Below, in pieces: positions 18,666 through 28,063 of a DNA stretch of 64,000 nucleotides (positions within the stretch are counted from its first letter, which is position 1; each line of letters begins with the position of its first letter). The position numbers were made by a program, and so were the translations under genes. The notes beneath the pieces are model-generated. The model was not told where the DNA came from, did not search any database, and worked only from the letters and a program-made list of their open reading frames with translations. Origin of the DNA: Streptomyces tendae (GTDB lineage Bacteria > Actinomycetota > Actinomycetes > Streptomycetales > Streptomycetaceae); assembly GCF_014650435.1 (NCBI RefSeq), contig NZ_BMUY01000015.1:1-64000 (forward strand), given 5' to 3'.

Positions 18666-19496
18666 TCAGAACTCCTCGTGCACCTCCGGGTCGCCGCCGA
18701 TCCGCCGGTGGGCGCGGTCCGCCACCGCGCGCAGCTGGCCGGCGTCCAGCTCGAAGCCGAAGACGTCCAGGTTCGCCCGCTGCCGCGCCGGGTCGGCGGA
18801 CTTCGGGATCGGTACCGCGCCCAGCTGGGTGTGCCAGCGCAGGACCGCCTGGGCGGGGGTCACGCCGTGCGCCTCGGCGACCGCGGCGACGGCGGGATCG
18901 CCGAGCAGGTCGCTGCCCCGGCCCAGCGGGCTCCAGCTCTCGGTGCGGATGCCCTTGTGCTCGTGGTAGGCGCGCAGCTCGTCCTGGGGGAACAGCGGGT
19001 GCAGCTCGATCTGGTTGACGGACGGCAGGACACCCGTCTCCTTCTCCAGCCGCTCGATGTGCTCCGCCGTGAAGTTGGAGACGCCCACCGACCGCACGAG
19101 GCCCTCCTCGCGGAGCTTGACCATGGCCTTCCAGGAGTCGACGTACTTGTCCACCCGCGGCAGCGGCCAGTGGATCAGGTACAGGTCGACGTACTCCACC
19201 CCGAGCCGCGCGCGGGACTCCTCGAACGAGGCGAGCGTCTCCTCGTAGCCGTGGTGCCGGCCGGGCAGCTTGGTCGTCACGACGATCTCCTCGCGGGGGA
19301 GACCGGCCGAGGCGATCCCGCGGCCGACGCCGGTCTCGTTGCGGTAGTTCGTCGCCGTGTCGATCAGGCGGTACCCCGCCTCGACGGCCTCGCGGACCGC
19401 CCGCTCGGCCTCGTCGTCCCGCATCGGCCAGGTGCCCAGGCCCAGGGCGGGGAGCGTGGAGCCGTCGTTGAGTGTGTACGCCGGGATGCTGATCAC
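18666..19496 (-). CDS. Aldo/keto reductase
   Basis: A 276-residue NADPH-dependent aldo/keto reductase with the complete catalytic tetrad Asp46, Tyr51, Lys76 and His109 (DTATNYRNETGVGRG, TTKLPG, YLIHWP). IPKSADPARQRANLDVF near residue 230 is the NADPH-binding signature. Similar to bacterial 2,5-diketo-gluconate reductase-like enzymes. GTG at 19496 has GGAAGG about 7 nt upstream. It sits 54 bp downstream in the direction toward the PE gene, so co-transcription with it is possible. Substrate unknown. Confidence 0.93.
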   Translation of the reverse strand: MISIPAYTLNDGSTLPALGLGTWPMRDDEAERAVREAVEAGYRLIDTATNYRNETGVGRGIASAGLPREEIVVTTKLPGRHHGYEETLASFEESRARLGVEYVDLYLIHWPLPRVDKYVDSWKAMVKLREEGLVRSVGVSNFTAEHIERLEKETGVLPSVNQIELHPLFPQDELRAYHEHKGIRTESWSPLGRGSDLLGDPAVAAVAEAHGVTPAQAVLRWHTQLGAVPIPKSADPARQRANLDVFGFELDAGQLRAVADRAHRRIGGDPEVHEEF

Positions 19497-19608
19497 CGTG
19501 GGACCTTCCCTCGACTGTGCGCGGCGGTGTGCCGCCCGCCCAGCGTCGCCCACGGCGGGTCGGGTGATCAACCGGACGGCGCGGCGGAGGGTCTGCCACG
19601 ATCTGCGC

Positions 19609-20631
19609 ATGACGACCCGGAGCGCGAACGACACGGCAACGGACACGACGACCGGCGGGGCGGGGGCGCACGACACGGCGGAACGCACCGCCGCGGCGGC
19701 GGGCATCGAGGTGCGGCCCGTCGCCGGGCACATCGGCGCCGAGATCCACGGTGTCGACCTCGCGGCGGGCCTCGACGCCGCGCAGGTCGCGGCGGTGCGC
19801 GCGGCGGTACTGCGCTGGAAGGTGGTGTTCTTCCGCGACCAGCGCCTCGACCACGCCGGACACGTCGCGTTCGCCCGCCTCTTCGGCGAGCCGGTCGTCC
19901 TGCCCCGGCGCGGCAAGGCGTCCCCGGCCGGCTTCCCGGAGATCGAGACGACCGCCGACCGGCTGGAACTGGGCGGCCGGTTCGGGATGGAGCACGACGA
20001 GTGGCTGCGGCGCCGGCGCCACACGCTGCTGCGCGGCTGGCACTGCGACCACGGCGCCCGCGTCGACCCGCCGGCGGCGACGATCCTGCGCGCCGAGACG
20101 GTGCCCCCCTACGGCGGCGACACCACCTGGGCGAACCTGGCCGCCGCCTACGCCGGGCTGTCCGCCCCGCTGCGCGCCTTCGTCGGCACACTGCGCGCCG
20201 AACACCGCCTCGGCGTCGGCTACCAGCCCCGGCCCGGCGACGACGCCTACGTCCGGCACCTCCTGGACCACCAGACCGCGACCGTGCACCCGCTGGTCCG
20301 GGTCCACCCGGAGACGGGGGAGCGGGTGCTGTTCGTCAACGGCTACTACGTCGAACAGATCACCGGGCTCTCCCGCCCCGAGAGCGCGGCGATCCTGGAA
20401 CTCCTCGTCGAGCAGGCCACCCGCCCCGAGTACACCGTCCGCTTCCGCTGGGAGCCCGGCAGCGTCGCCTTCTGGGACAACCGCGCCACCGTCCACCTCG
20501 CCCCCGGCGACCACGCGCACCTCGACCACCCCCGGACCATGCACCGGGTGATGCTCACCGGCGAGGTACCGGTGGGGGTCGACGGCACCCCGTCCGAGCC
20601 CCTCGTCGGCAGCGAGGTGGGCCGCTGGTGA
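19609..20631 (+). CDS. TauD/TfdA-family Fe(II)/2-oxoglutarate dioxygenase
   Basis: A 340-residue non-haem iron dioxygenase. The facial triad is His145-x-Asp147 (RGWHCDHGAR) with distal His296 in NRATVHLAPGD; Arg313 in TMHRVML is a likely 2-oxoglutarate anchor. HPLVRVHPETGERVLFVNGYY is the family core. The first 30 residues are Thr/Ala-rich and probably disordered. Family members oxidise taurine, aryloxyalkanoates and alkyl sulfates; the substrate here cannot be told. No recognisable RBS precedes ATG 19609. It is divergent from the aldo/keto reductase. Confidence 0.92.
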   Translation: MTTRSANDTATDTTTGGAGAHDTAERTAAAAGIEVRPVAGHIGAEIHGVDLAAGLDAAQVAAVRAAVLRWKVVFFRDQRLDHAGHVAFARLFGEPVVLPRRGKASPAGFPEIETTADRLELGGRFGMEHDEWLRRRRHTLLRGWHCDHGARVDPPAATILRAETVPPYGGDTTWANLAAAYAGLSAPLRAFVGTLRAEHRLGVGYQPRPGDDAYVRHLLDHQTATVHPLVRVHPETGERVLFVNGYYVEQITGLSRPESAAILELLVEQATRPEYTVRFRWEPGSVAFWDNRATVHLAPGDHAHLDHPRTMHRVMLTGEVPVGVDGTPSEPLVGSEVGRW

Positions 20632-20638
20632 GGCAGGA

Positions 20639-20659
20639 CCCCGGCGAGGAGGGCCGGGG
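20639..20659. terminator. Hairpin between convergent dioxygenase and phosphoesterase genes
   Basis: CCCCGGC and GCCGGGG form a perfect 7-bp stem around GAGGAGG, in the 31-bp gap between the stops at 20631 and 20663. A bidirectional terminator is likely. Confidence 0.65.
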
Positions 20660-20662
20660 CGC

Positions 20663-22165
20663 TCACCGGAGCGGGATCGTCACCTCGTCCTCGACCGGCG
20701 GGTCCTCCTCCTGGGCCCGGTTGCCGGTGGCCGCGTAACAGCGCAGCCGGACCGCTTCCGGCGTCACGTCCAGGCGCAGGAAGCACTTGAAGAAGGGCGG
20801 GCTGTACGTCGCCGAACCCGGCGAGAACACCGACGTGTAGAGCTTGCGCACCGGCAGCCGGAACCGCTTGCGGCGTTCGGGCCGCCGCGCGGTGCCGAGC
20901 AGACCAGCGACGATCCGGGTGCGCGCGGTGACCCGGGCGTCGCCGCCCGGGGCGCGGCCGGTGCGGATGCCGAGGCGTTCGGCGATCACGGCCGTCGCCT
21001 CGGCCTCCGTGAGGGTGAACAGCCGCCGCAGCCGCAGCCGGCGGCCGTACAGCGCGCTGTAGAAGGCGAGCGAGTCGCCGCGCAGCGGGTAGGAGCGGAA
21101 GTCGTCCTCGGTCACACCGGCCACCGAGACGCGCGGGATGGTGTGGGTGGCGTGCATGAACGCACCCCCGCCGCCCGCCACGACGTACTGCACGGTGCGG
21201 CCGTCCACGTCGACCGGATAGCGCTGGTAGTTGTGGATGTCGCCGCCGATCGCCGCGACGTAGTGGTGGGCGGGGTCGCGCACGATGTCGTCGACCGTGC
21301 CGCCGCCCTCGATGGCGCACGGGTGGTGCTCGCCGTCGACGTACAGGGGCGAGCCGGTGACGAGGATCTTCGGCCGGTCTCCCGCCGACACCTCGCGCAG
21401 CCAGGCGCCCTGCTCGGCGTCGACGGTGCCCAGCAGTCCCGTGTCGATGCCGACGATCCGCACCGGACCGGCGTCGACGGCCCAGTACGGCCCGGGCTGG
21501 ACGGCCTGCTGGTCGGGCGCCGAACGCAGCTTGCGCGCCTCGTCCAGGTGCCGGCCGTCGTCCGGGCGCGGCCGGTGCCACAACAGGGACCGCAGCCGGG
21601 CGCGGGAGAACATGCGCGGTGCGGGCTGCGGCGGCAGGGGCTCGGCGTCGTCGCAGAAGACGCGCATGAAGGCGCCGAGGTCCTCGTACCAGTCGTGGTT
21701 GCCCGGTATCGCGTAAATGGGCGCCCGGTAGTCGCGGTAGGGACGGAAGAACTTCGTGCCGTAGTCGTCGGCACTGCCCACCGGATAGATCACATCGCTC
21801 GCGAGGACCGCGAACCGGGTGTCCCGGCCCGCCTTCAACAGCCCCGGCACGACGGCGTACTGGGGATCGTCGCCCTCTCCCGTGTCACCGACGATAAGGA
21901 ACGAGAACCGGTCGGGATCGTCGCGCACGATCACCTTGTCGGCCGGCGCCCCGGCCGCCGCGCGCTGCGCCACCCAGCGGGAGCGGGTGCGGCCGGTGGG
22001 GTCACCGAACCAGGAGGCCAGCACGCCGTTGCGGGCGGCCCACAGCGTACTCGGGCTGAGCCAGGACAGCTTCTCGGTGCGCACGGGCATGAGCGTCCGG
22101 TAGGCGCCGGGTTCGGCGGAGCCCCAGCCGGCGCCTTCGGCGGAATCGCGTGAGGATTTGGACAC
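20663..22165 (-). CDS. Large metallophosphoesterase
   Basis: A 500-residue calcineurin-like phosphoesterase. The metal motifs are in order: VGDTGEGDD, LASDVIYPVG, IPGNHDWYED and GGDIHNYQRY. A D-to-S type change is seen in the second block (SDVIYP, where GDxxYxxG is common). No signal peptide or membrane helix is obvious. A C-terminal region of about 130 residues with a basic stretch (RPERRKRFRLPVRKLY) is not part of the phosphoesterase core. GTG at 22165 is the only start consistent with the coding frame; the RBS is poor. Substrate unknown. Confidence 0.88.
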   Translation of the reverse strand: MSKSSRDSAEGAGWGSAEPGAYRTLMPVRTEKLSWLSPSTLWAARNGVLASWFGDPTGRTRSRWVAQRAAAGAPADKVIVRDDPDRFSFLIVGDTGEGDDPQYAVVPGLLKAGRDTRFAVLASDVIYPVGSADDYGTKFFRPYRDYRAPIYAIPGNHDWYEDLGAFMRVFCDDAEPLPPQPAPRMFSRARLRSLLWHRPRPDDGRHLDEARKLRSAPDQQAVQPGPYWAVDAGPVRIVGIDTGLLGTVDAEQGAWLREVSAGDRPKILVTGSPLYVDGEHHPCAIEGGGTVDDIVRDPAHHYVAAIGGDIHNYQRYPVDVDGRTVQYVVAGGGGAFMHATHTIPRVSVAGVTEDDFRSYPLRGDSLAFYSALYGRRLRLRRLFTLTEAEATAVIAERLGIRTGRAPGGDARVTARTRIVAGLLGTARRPERRKRFRLPVRKLYTSVFSPGSATYSPPFFKCFLRLDVTPEAVRLRCYAATGNRAQEEDPPVEDEVTIPLR

Positions 22166-22258
22166 CCGGGCACGGTAACAACGCCCTCACCCGGGGCCCG
22201 ACGCGGGGAGGCGCGTCAACTGCGGCCCCGGACGGGCGCTTTCGGGTGCGTCCAGGCG

Positions 22259-23014
22259 TCAGAACGTCCGGCGCAGCAGGTCGAGCAGGGCCGCCCAGTG
22301 CCGCTCGGTCGCCTCCGCGTCGTAGGCCGCGGTGTCGGCCTGCGTGTAGCCGTGACGGGCACCGGCGTAGACCTCGCACCGGTGCCGTACCCCGGCCGCC
22401 GTCAGGGCCGCATCCAGGCGCTCCTGCTGCTCGGCGTCCATGCCCGGGTCCTGGTCCGCGTGGGCGAAGTACGCCTCGGCGGTGATGTCCCCGGCCACCA
22501 GGTGCGGGCTGTCCGGCCCGTCCGTCGCCAGGTTCGCGCCGTGGAACCCGGCCACCGCGGCCACCCGGTCCGGGAACGTGCCGGCGGTACGCAGGGCGAG
22601 CCCGGCGCCCATGCAGTAGCCCACGAGCGCGGCCGGGCCGTCGGTCGCCGCCGGGAGGCCGGCCAGCCACCGCAGCCAGGCGTCGGCGTCCCGCATCGCC
22701 CGGTCCGGGGTCAGCGACCGCATGACCGGACCGAGTTGCTGGAAGATCTCCGGCCGTGCCCCCGGGTCGATGAACCCGGGCAACTCCACGACGGGCGCCC
22801 GTCCGCTGCGGTGGAAGACGTTGGGCACCAGGACGGTGTACCCGGCACCGGCCAGCCGGTCGGCCATCGCCCGCAGGGACGGGCGAACCCCGAAGGCGTC
22901 CATGTACAGCAGGACGGCGGGGTGCGGTCCGCCGTCGGCAGGGTGGGTCAGGTAGGCGTCGGCGGTGCCGTCGTCGGTGGGGACGTCGACGGCGGTTCCC
23001 ACGGTGGGGGTCAT
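22259..23014 (-). CDS. Dienelactone hydrolase family protein
   Basis: A 251-residue alpha/beta hydrolase of the dienelactone hydrolase family with triad Cys134 (GYCMGAG), Asp187 (AHADQDPG) and His221 (ARHGYTQ). The N-terminus starts with the expected strand pair and VLLYMDAFGVRPSLRAMADRLAG. No signal peptide, so cytoplasmic. ATG at 23014; weak RBS. It is followed downstream on the same strand by the phosphoesterase, and preceded by the Sua5-like gene 48 bp away, which may be co-transcribed. Confidence 0.93.
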   Translation of the reverse strand: MTPTVGTAVDVPTDDGTADAYLTHPADGGPHPAVLLYMDAFGVRPSLRAMADRLAGAGYTVLVPNVFHRSGRAPVVELPGFIDPGARPEIFQQLGPVMRSLTPDRAMRDADAWLRWLAGLPAATDGPAALVGYCMGAGLALRTAGTFPDRVAAVAGFHGANLATDGPDSPHLVAGDITAEAYFAHADQDPGMDAEQQERLDAALTAAGVRHRCEVYAGARHGYTQADTAAYDAEATERHWAALLDLLRRTF

Positions 23015-23062
23015 CGGGTGTGGTCTGCCTCTCTCGGGTGCTGCGGCCGGTCGGACGGTCCG

Positions 23063-23683
23063 CTATTCGAACCGGGTGGTGTCGCCCGCGCCCCGCCGTA
23101 CGATCTCCGCCTCGCCGCCGGAGAAGTCGACGACCGTGGTCGGTTCGGTGCCGCAGTCCCCGGAGTCGACGACCGCGTCCAGTACGTGGTCGAGCCGGTC
23201 CTTGATCTCCCAGCCCTGGGTCATCGGCTCCTCCTCGTCGGGCAGCAACAGCGTGCTGGACAGCAGCGGTTCGCCCAGCTCGGCGAGGAGTGCCTGGGTG
23301 ACGACGTGGTCGGGGATGCGCACGCCCACGGTCTTCTTCTTCGGGTGCTGGAGCGCGCGCGGCACCTCCCTGGTGGCAGGCAGGATGAAGGTGTAGCTGC
23401 CGGGCGTCGACGCCTTGATCGCCCGGAACACGTCGTTGTCGATCTGCACGAACTGCCCGAGCTGCGCGAAGTCCTGGCAGACGAGGGTGAAGTGGTGCCG
23501 GTTGTCCAGGTGACGGATCGACCGGATGCGGTCGATGCCGTCGCGGCTGCCCAGCCGGCAGCCCAGTGCGTAGCAGGAGTCCGTCGGATACGCGATCAGC
23601 GCGCCGGAGCGGACGCTGTCGGCGACCTGGGCGATGCTGCGCGGCTGGGGGTTGTCGGGGTGCACGTCGAAGTACTTCGCCAT
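23063..23683 (-). CDS. YciO/Sua5/YrdC family L-threonylcarbamoyladenylate synthase-like protein
   Basis: A 206-residue Sua5-YciO-YrdC-fold protein. IAYPTDSCYALGC near residue 30 and RSIRHLDNRHHFTLVC near residue 54 place it with the YciO branch rather than the essential Sua5/TsaC branch, which has KxR-type ATP motifs. KTVGVRIPDH and STLLLPDEEEP are family segments. Sua5/TsaC makes the carbamoyl-adenylate for tRNA t6A; YciO has a weak version of the activity. ATG at 23683, with acceptable sequence context but no strong RBS. Confidence 0.9.
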   Translation of the reverse strand: MAKYFDVHPDNPQPRSIAQVADSVRSGALIAYPTDSCYALGCRLGSRDGIDRIRSIRHLDNRHHFTLVCQDFAQLGQFVQIDNDVFRAIKASTPGSYTFILPATREVPRALQHPKKKTVGVRIPDHVVTQALLAELGEPLLSSTLLLPDEEEPMTQGWEIKDRLDHVLDAVVDSGDCGTEPTTVVDFSGGEAEIVRRGAGDTTRFE

Positions 23684-23830
23684 TCACCGAGCTTATGCCC
23701 GCTCGCCCGCCCTGCCCGACAGGCCCGGCGCGGCCCGGTCGCCGACGCCGATGGGGGGCCGGCGCACAGTGCCATGCGGTAACGTCCCCGACCTGGGCCG
23801 GAGACGGGGCGAGACGAGGAGAAGGCCGAC

Positions 23831-25360
23831 GTGGCGGGCCGAGCGGACGGCGGACGGCAGCGGGCGACCGGGGCCGGTGAGCACGCGGGATGGGCGCGGG
23901 AGTTGCTCGAACACCTGCGGCCGGCCGGCCGCGACCTGAACCGGGTCGTGGCCTGGCTCGGCGACACCGCGCACGCGACCGTCGCGCTCCAGGACGGCAC
24001 CGGCCGGCTGCTGGCCGGCACCCGCGTCCCGCTGGACGAGGCGCTGGTCGCCGACGTCACCTCCGGCCGGATCGCGTCCGCCGCCCTGGAGGACCGCGGC
24101 CGCCATCTGCGGCTGGTGCGCGTGGAGCGGTCCCGTCCGGCATCGGCCGCCGTCCTCGCGGTGGCCCGCGAGAGCCCCTTCGACCGGCGCGTCTTCGACA
24201 TCGTCACGCACGCCGCCCAGGTGCTGGAGCTGCTGCTGGCCGGCCACGAGTCCACCGCGGCCGGACACCGGCTGCGGCGCGCCACCTCCGACCTGCGGCT
24301 GGCCATCCTGCAACTGCTGATGGTGGAGGACACCGTCTCCGCCCGCCGCGTGGCCGCCGGACTCTGGCCCGGCCTCCTCGACACCGACACGGCCTGCGTG
24401 TACGTCGTGGAGAGCAGCCCCGCCGAACGGGACCGGCTCGCCGAGGAGTGCCTGACGGCGACGGGGGAGCGGGCACTGGTCGTGCGGTGCCCGGCGGTCG
24501 ACGGACACGTCATCGTGCTCGCCCCGCGCGACACGGCCGGGCAGGAGCTGCGCTCACTGGTCGGCCGCCGCCCCGGCGTGTTCGTCGGCGGCAGCGCCCG
24601 ACAGGGCCTCGCCCGTACCGCGACCGCCTACGGCCAGGCCGTCAGCGCCCTGGCCGTGGCCCGGTTCCGTCCGGAGAAGGCGGCCCTGTACGCCGAGCGG
24701 ACCCGCCCCGAGCGACTGATGGACCCGGCGGAGCTGCACGACTGGACGGCCGGCGTGCTGAGCCCGCTCGACAGCCTGTCCCACCACACCCGCGCCGAAC
24801 TGCTCGCCACCACCCGGCTCGGCCTGGAGTTCACCGCCGTCAACACGGCCAAGGTCCTCGGCGTCAGCCGCAACACGGTCCGCGCCCGCATGGACCGGGT
24901 CGAGTCGCTGCTGCGCACGGACTTCGCCGACCTGACCGTGCGGGCCGCCGTCCACCTGGCCCTGAACGCCCAGCTGGGCCTCGCCGAACCCCCGCCGGGC
25001 TCCGGCGCACGGGCCGGCGCCGCGCGACTCACCGACCTGCTGTCCGGGCCCGCGCTGCGCACCTGGGCCGCCGACCTGCTCGGCCGCCTCGACCCGGACG
25101 GCCGGGACCTGCGGCGCAGCCTGCGCACCTGGATCGCCGCGGGCGGAAACGCCGAGCGCGCCGCCCAGAAGCTCGGCATGCACGCGCAGACCGTCCGGGA
25201 GCACGTCCGCAGCGCCGAGCCCGTCCTGGAACGCCAGCTGCTCGCCGCAGGCAGCGACCTGTACGAGGTCGTGCTCGCCCACCTGGCCGCCGGTGACCTC
25301 GCCCAGCCGGTCCTGCACGGGACGAAACCGGGTCATCCGGACTCACCTGTGCACGAGTGA
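23831..25360 (+). CDS. PucR-like regulator with two helix-turn-helix segments
   Basis: A 509-residue transcription regulator. The N-terminal half is a GAF-like or unclassified sensor region (LNRVVAWLGDTAHATVALQ, about residues 38-150). Two HTH units follow: NTAKVLGVSRNTVRARMDRVESLL near residue 338, a PucR-type C-terminal HTH, and NAERAAQKLGMHAQTVREHVRS near residue 440. Two PucR-type HTHs in one chain are unusual. GTG at 23831 has GAGGAGAAGG upstream. It is divergent from the Sua5-like gene and convergent with the ADH gene. Target unknown. Confidence 0.85.
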   Translation: MAGRADGGRQRATGAGEHAGWARELLEHLRPAGRDLNRVVAWLGDTAHATVALQDGTGRLLAGTRVPLDEALVADVTSGRIASAALEDRGRHLRLVRVERSRPASAAVLAVARESPFDRRVFDIVTHAAQVLELLLAGHESTAAGHRLRRATSDLRLAILQLLMVEDTVSARRVAAGLWPGLLDTDTACVYVVESSPAERDRLAEECLTATGERALVVRCPAVDGHVIVLAPRDTAGQELRSLVGRRPGVFVGGSARQGLARTATAYGQAVSALAVARFRPEKAALYAERTRPERLMDPAELHDWTAGVLSPLDSLSHHTRAELLATTRLGLEFTAVNTAKVLGVSRNTVRARMDRVESLLRTDFADLTVRAAVHLALNAQLGLAEPPPGSGARAGAARLTDLLSGPALRTWAADLLGRLDPDGRDLRRSLRTWIAAGGNAERAAQKLGMHAQTVREHVRSAEPVLERQLLAAGSDLYEVVLAHLAAGDLAQPVLHGTKPGHPDSPVHE

Positions 25361-25432
25361 GTCCTCCGGGCCCGGCAGCGGGCATCGGCGCGATTCACAA
25401 CGGCGGACCCGTCCACGTAGGTTCGACGGGAC

Positions 25433-25469
25433 GGGGGCACGACCGGAACGGGGGACCGGTCGCGCCCCC
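25433..25469. terminator. Strong hairpin between PucR-like and ADH genes
   Basis: GGGGGCACGACCGG pairs with CCGGTCGCGCCCCC (one mismatch in 14) across a 9-nt loop. It lies between convergent stops at 25360 and 25477 and should terminate both transcripts. Confidence 0.7.
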
Positions 25470-25476
25470 TCGGCCG

Positions 25477-26517
25477 TCAGCCGTGGGGCAGGATCACCGC
25501 GCGGCCGTTGACCTTGCCCTCGTGCAGCCGCTCGTAGGCGAGCGGGGCGTCGTCCAGGGAGTACGTCTCGGTGTGCACCGAGACGGCCCCCGAGCGGGCC
25601 AGGTTCAGCACCTCGATCAGCTCGCTGCGGCTGCCCCAGTAAGGGGCGTTGACCGACACCTCGAACGGCAGCATGCCGAACCCGACGGGCAGCGAACCGC
25701 CACCGATCCCGACCAGGGTGACATCTCCCTCGACGGCCGCGACGGCACCGGCGGTCTGCACGGTGGGCGCCACGCCGACGAAGTCGAACACGGCCTCGGC
25801 GCCCAGACCTCCGGTGATCTCGCGCACCGCGTCGGCTGCCTTCGCGTCCGACAGCACCGCCTCGTGCGCGCCCACCTCGCGGGCGAGGCGCAGCTTCTCC
25901 TCGCTGACGTCCAGGGCGACGACCCGGGCGGACGTCAGGGCGCGCAGCAGCTGGATGGCGACGTGGCCGAGACCGCCGGTGCCGATGACGACGGCGGTCG
26001 AGCCGGGGACCAGCTTGGGCAGCGACCGCTTGATCGCGTGGTACGGCGTCAGCCCGGCATCGGTCAGCGGCACCGCCGCCACCGGGTCGAGCCCGTCCAG
26101 CGGGACCAGGTGCCGGGGGTCGTCGATCAGCAGGTACTCCGCCATCGACCCCGGACGGCCGAGCCCGGGCGGCCGGATGCCCAGCTCGTCGGCGCGCAGG
26201 CAGTAGTTCTCCTTGCCCTCCGCGCACTTGGCGCAGGTGCCGCAGCCCCAGGGGCCGTACACGGCGACCGCGTCGCCCTCGGCGAGCCCCGTCACGCCGG
26301 CGCCGAGCGCGGCCACGGTGCCGACGCCCTCGTGGCCGAGGGTGAGCGGCAGCTCGTACGGGAAGCCCTCGGCGGGCCAGCCCATCACCGCGATGTCGGA
26401 GTGGCACACGCCGGCCGCGGTCACCTTCAACAGCACCTGGCCGGGGCCCGGTTCCGGGTCCGGGACGGTGACGACCTCGGGCGGGGCCCCGATGGTGCGG
26501 TACTGCAGTGCCTTCAT
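25477..26517 (-). CDS. Zinc-dependent alcohol dehydrogenase
   Basis: A 346-residue medium-chain NAD(P)-dependent alcohol dehydrogenase. The catalytic zinc ligands include Cys38 and His62-Glu63; the structural zinc site is Cys92, Cys95, Cys98 and Cys106. GTGGLGHVAIQ near residue 177 is the Rossmann nucleotide site. ATG at 26517 has AAAGGAG well placed. It is the last gene of a TetR-SDR-ADH operon, so it probably oxidises or reduces the same alcohol/aldehyde chemistry as the neighbouring SDR. Substrate unknown. Confidence 0.94.
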   Translation of the reverse strand: MKALQYRTIGAPPEVVTVPDPEPGPGQVLLKVTAAGVCHSDIAVMGWPAEGFPYELPLTLGHEGVGTVAALGAGVTGLAEGDAVAVYGPWGCGTCAKCAEGKENYCLRADELGIRPPGLGRPGSMAEYLLIDDPRHLVPLDGLDPVAAVPLTDAGLTPYHAIKRSLPKLVPGSTAVVIGTGGLGHVAIQLLRALTSARVVALDVSEEKLRLAREVGAHEAVLSDAKAADAVREITGGLGAEAVFDFVGVAPTVQTAGAVAAVEGDVTLVGIGGGSLPVGFGMLPFEVSVNAPYWGSRSELIEVLNLARSGAVSVHTETYSLDDAPLAYERLHEGKVNGRAVILPHG

Positions 26518-26564
26518 GATCGAACTCCTTTGTTCTCTCTCCCCCCGGGACGGGTGAGCGCTGC

Positions 26565-27365
26565 TCAGACGGCTGTGTAGGCGCCGTCGACCAGGTGGTA
26601 GCTGCCGGCGACGAAGGACGCGCGGTCCGACAGCAGGAAGGCGATCAGCTCGGCGACCTCCTCGGCGCGTCCGAGGCGGCCGGCCGGGTGCAGGGCGACC
26701 AGGCCGTTGTAGGCGGCCTCGTCCATGGTCTTCAGCAGCGGGGTGTCGATGAAGCCGGGACCGACCGCGTTGATCCGGATGCCCCGGGCGGCGTACTCGG
26801 CGGCGGCCGCCTTGGTCAGTCCGACCACGCCGTGCTTGGCGGCGACGTAGGCGGGCGAGCCGGCGAAGCCGACCGAGCCGAGGATCGAGGCGACGTTGAC
26901 GATGGCGCCGCCCCGGCCGGCCGCCTGAAGGGCGGGCAGTTCGTAGCGCATCGAGTAGAAGACGCCGTCGAGGTTGGTGCGCACGACGCGCTGGTACGCC
27001 TCCACGTCGTACTCGCCGGTCGGGGCGCTGGGGCCGCCGATGCCGGCGTTGTTGACGGCGAGGTCCAGCGAGCCGTACGTGTCGACGGCGAACTTGACGG
27101 CCGCCTCGACGGACTCCGGACGGGTGACGTCCAGCTCGACCGCGGCGGCCTCGACGCCCTCGGCCCGCAGGTCGGCGGCGGCCTTCTCGGCGCCCTCGGC
27201 GTTGTAGTCGGCGACGACGACCCGGGCGCCGCCGGCGCCGAGCCGGCGGGCGGTGGCCAGGCCGATGCCGGAGGCGGCGCCCGTGACCAGGGCGGTACGT
27301 CCGGCGAACTCGGCGGCGTGGTCGGAGGAGGGTGCGGTGGCGGGGGTGGTGCCGGTGGTGCTCAT
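26565..27365 (-). CDS. Short-chain dehydrogenase/reductase
   Basis: A 266-residue classical SDR: TGAASGIG at 28-35 binds the cofactor, NNAG at 105-108, catalytic Ser160, Tyr173 and Lys177 (SPAYVAAKHG). Asp53 after the second strand (VVADYN) suggests NAD(H) preference. A short Thr/Ala-rich N-terminal tail precedes the fold. It lies 10 bp from the TetR gene upstream and 47 bp from the ADH gene downstream, forming one operon. Confidence 0.94.
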   Translation of the reverse strand: MSTTGTTPATAPSSDHAAEFAGRTALVTGAASGIGLATARRLGAGGARVVVADYNAEGAEKAAADLRAEGVEAAAVELDVTRPESVEAAVKFAVDTYGSLDLAVNNAGIGGPSAPTGEYDVEAYQRVVRTNLDGVFYSMRYELPALQAAGRGGAIVNVASILGSVGFAGSPAYVAAKHGVVGLTKAAAAEYAARGIRINAVGPGFIDTPLLKTMDEAAYNGLVALHPAGRLGRAEEVAELIAFLLSDRASFVAGSYHLVDGAYTAV

Positions 27366-27375
27366 GGTGCTGTTC

Positions 27376-28041
27376 TCACTCTTCGGTGGTGCTGTCGGGG
27401 GTCGCGGCTGCGGCCTCCGAGGTCAGGGCGTCGTAGGCCCGCTCCACGAGGGCGGCGAGGTCTGCGGCTCCCGAGTCCCCCTCACCGCCGCGCGCCCACA
27501 GGCGCAGGGCGGCGATCAGAACTCCGGCGGCGGCGTCGACGACGGCGGCCGGGCGCACGTCCCGGGCGTCGTCGCTGCCGAGTCGGGCGGCGACGATGCG
27601 GATCGACTCCTCCTGGGCGTCGACCCGGATGCGCTGGTAGGCGGCGAACAGTCCGGGCTCGGTGTCGGCCAGGGCCACCAGGCGGCGCATGCGCGGGCGC
27701 ACGTGCCACGCCGGGTCCCGGTCGTCGGCCAGCCAGTCCCGGACGGCCCTGCGATAGGCGAGCAGGGGCGGCTCCCCGGCGGGGCGGGACCGCAGCAGCG
27801 CGTTGATCCGGTCGCCGTCCCGGCGGACGAAGTCGAGCGCCGCGTCCTCCTTCCCGGCGAAGTGCCGGCTGAAGGTGCGGCGCGTGACGTCCGCGCGCTC
27901 GGCGATCGCCTCCACCGTGGTCGCCGCCGAACCGCGTTCCAGGATCAGGTCGCAGGCGGCGGTGGCCAGCGCGTCGCGGGTCTGCCGCGCCTTGCGCTGC
28001 CGCCGGTCCTCGGTGGCGGGGGAGGGCTTCGCTGCCGTCAT
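27376..28041 (-). CDS. TetR-family regulator of the SDR-ADH operon
   Basis: A 221-residue TetR regulator with its HTH at about residues 15-62 (QTRDALATAACDLILERGS, VEAIAERADVTRRTFSRHF, AGKEDAAL). ATG at 28041 is used; longer upstream starts cross the operator sequence. The gene is first in the operon with the SDR and ADH. A block of GGGACAT half-sites lies 23-73 bp upstream, which strongly suggests autoregulation of the whole operon. Confidence 0.9.
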   Translation of the reverse strand: MTAAKPSPATEDRRQRKARQTRDALATAACDLILERGSAATTVEAIAERADVTRRTFSRHFAGKEDAALDFVRRDGDRINALLRSRPAGEPPLLAYRRAVRDWLADDRDPAWHVRPRMRRLVALADTEPGLFAAYQRIRVDAQEESIRIVAARLGSDDARDVRPAAVVDAAAGVLIAALRLWARGGEGDSGAADLAALVERAYDALTSEAAAATPDSTTEE

Positions 28042-28063
28042 GCCTCCGAGCGTACACCTGAAA

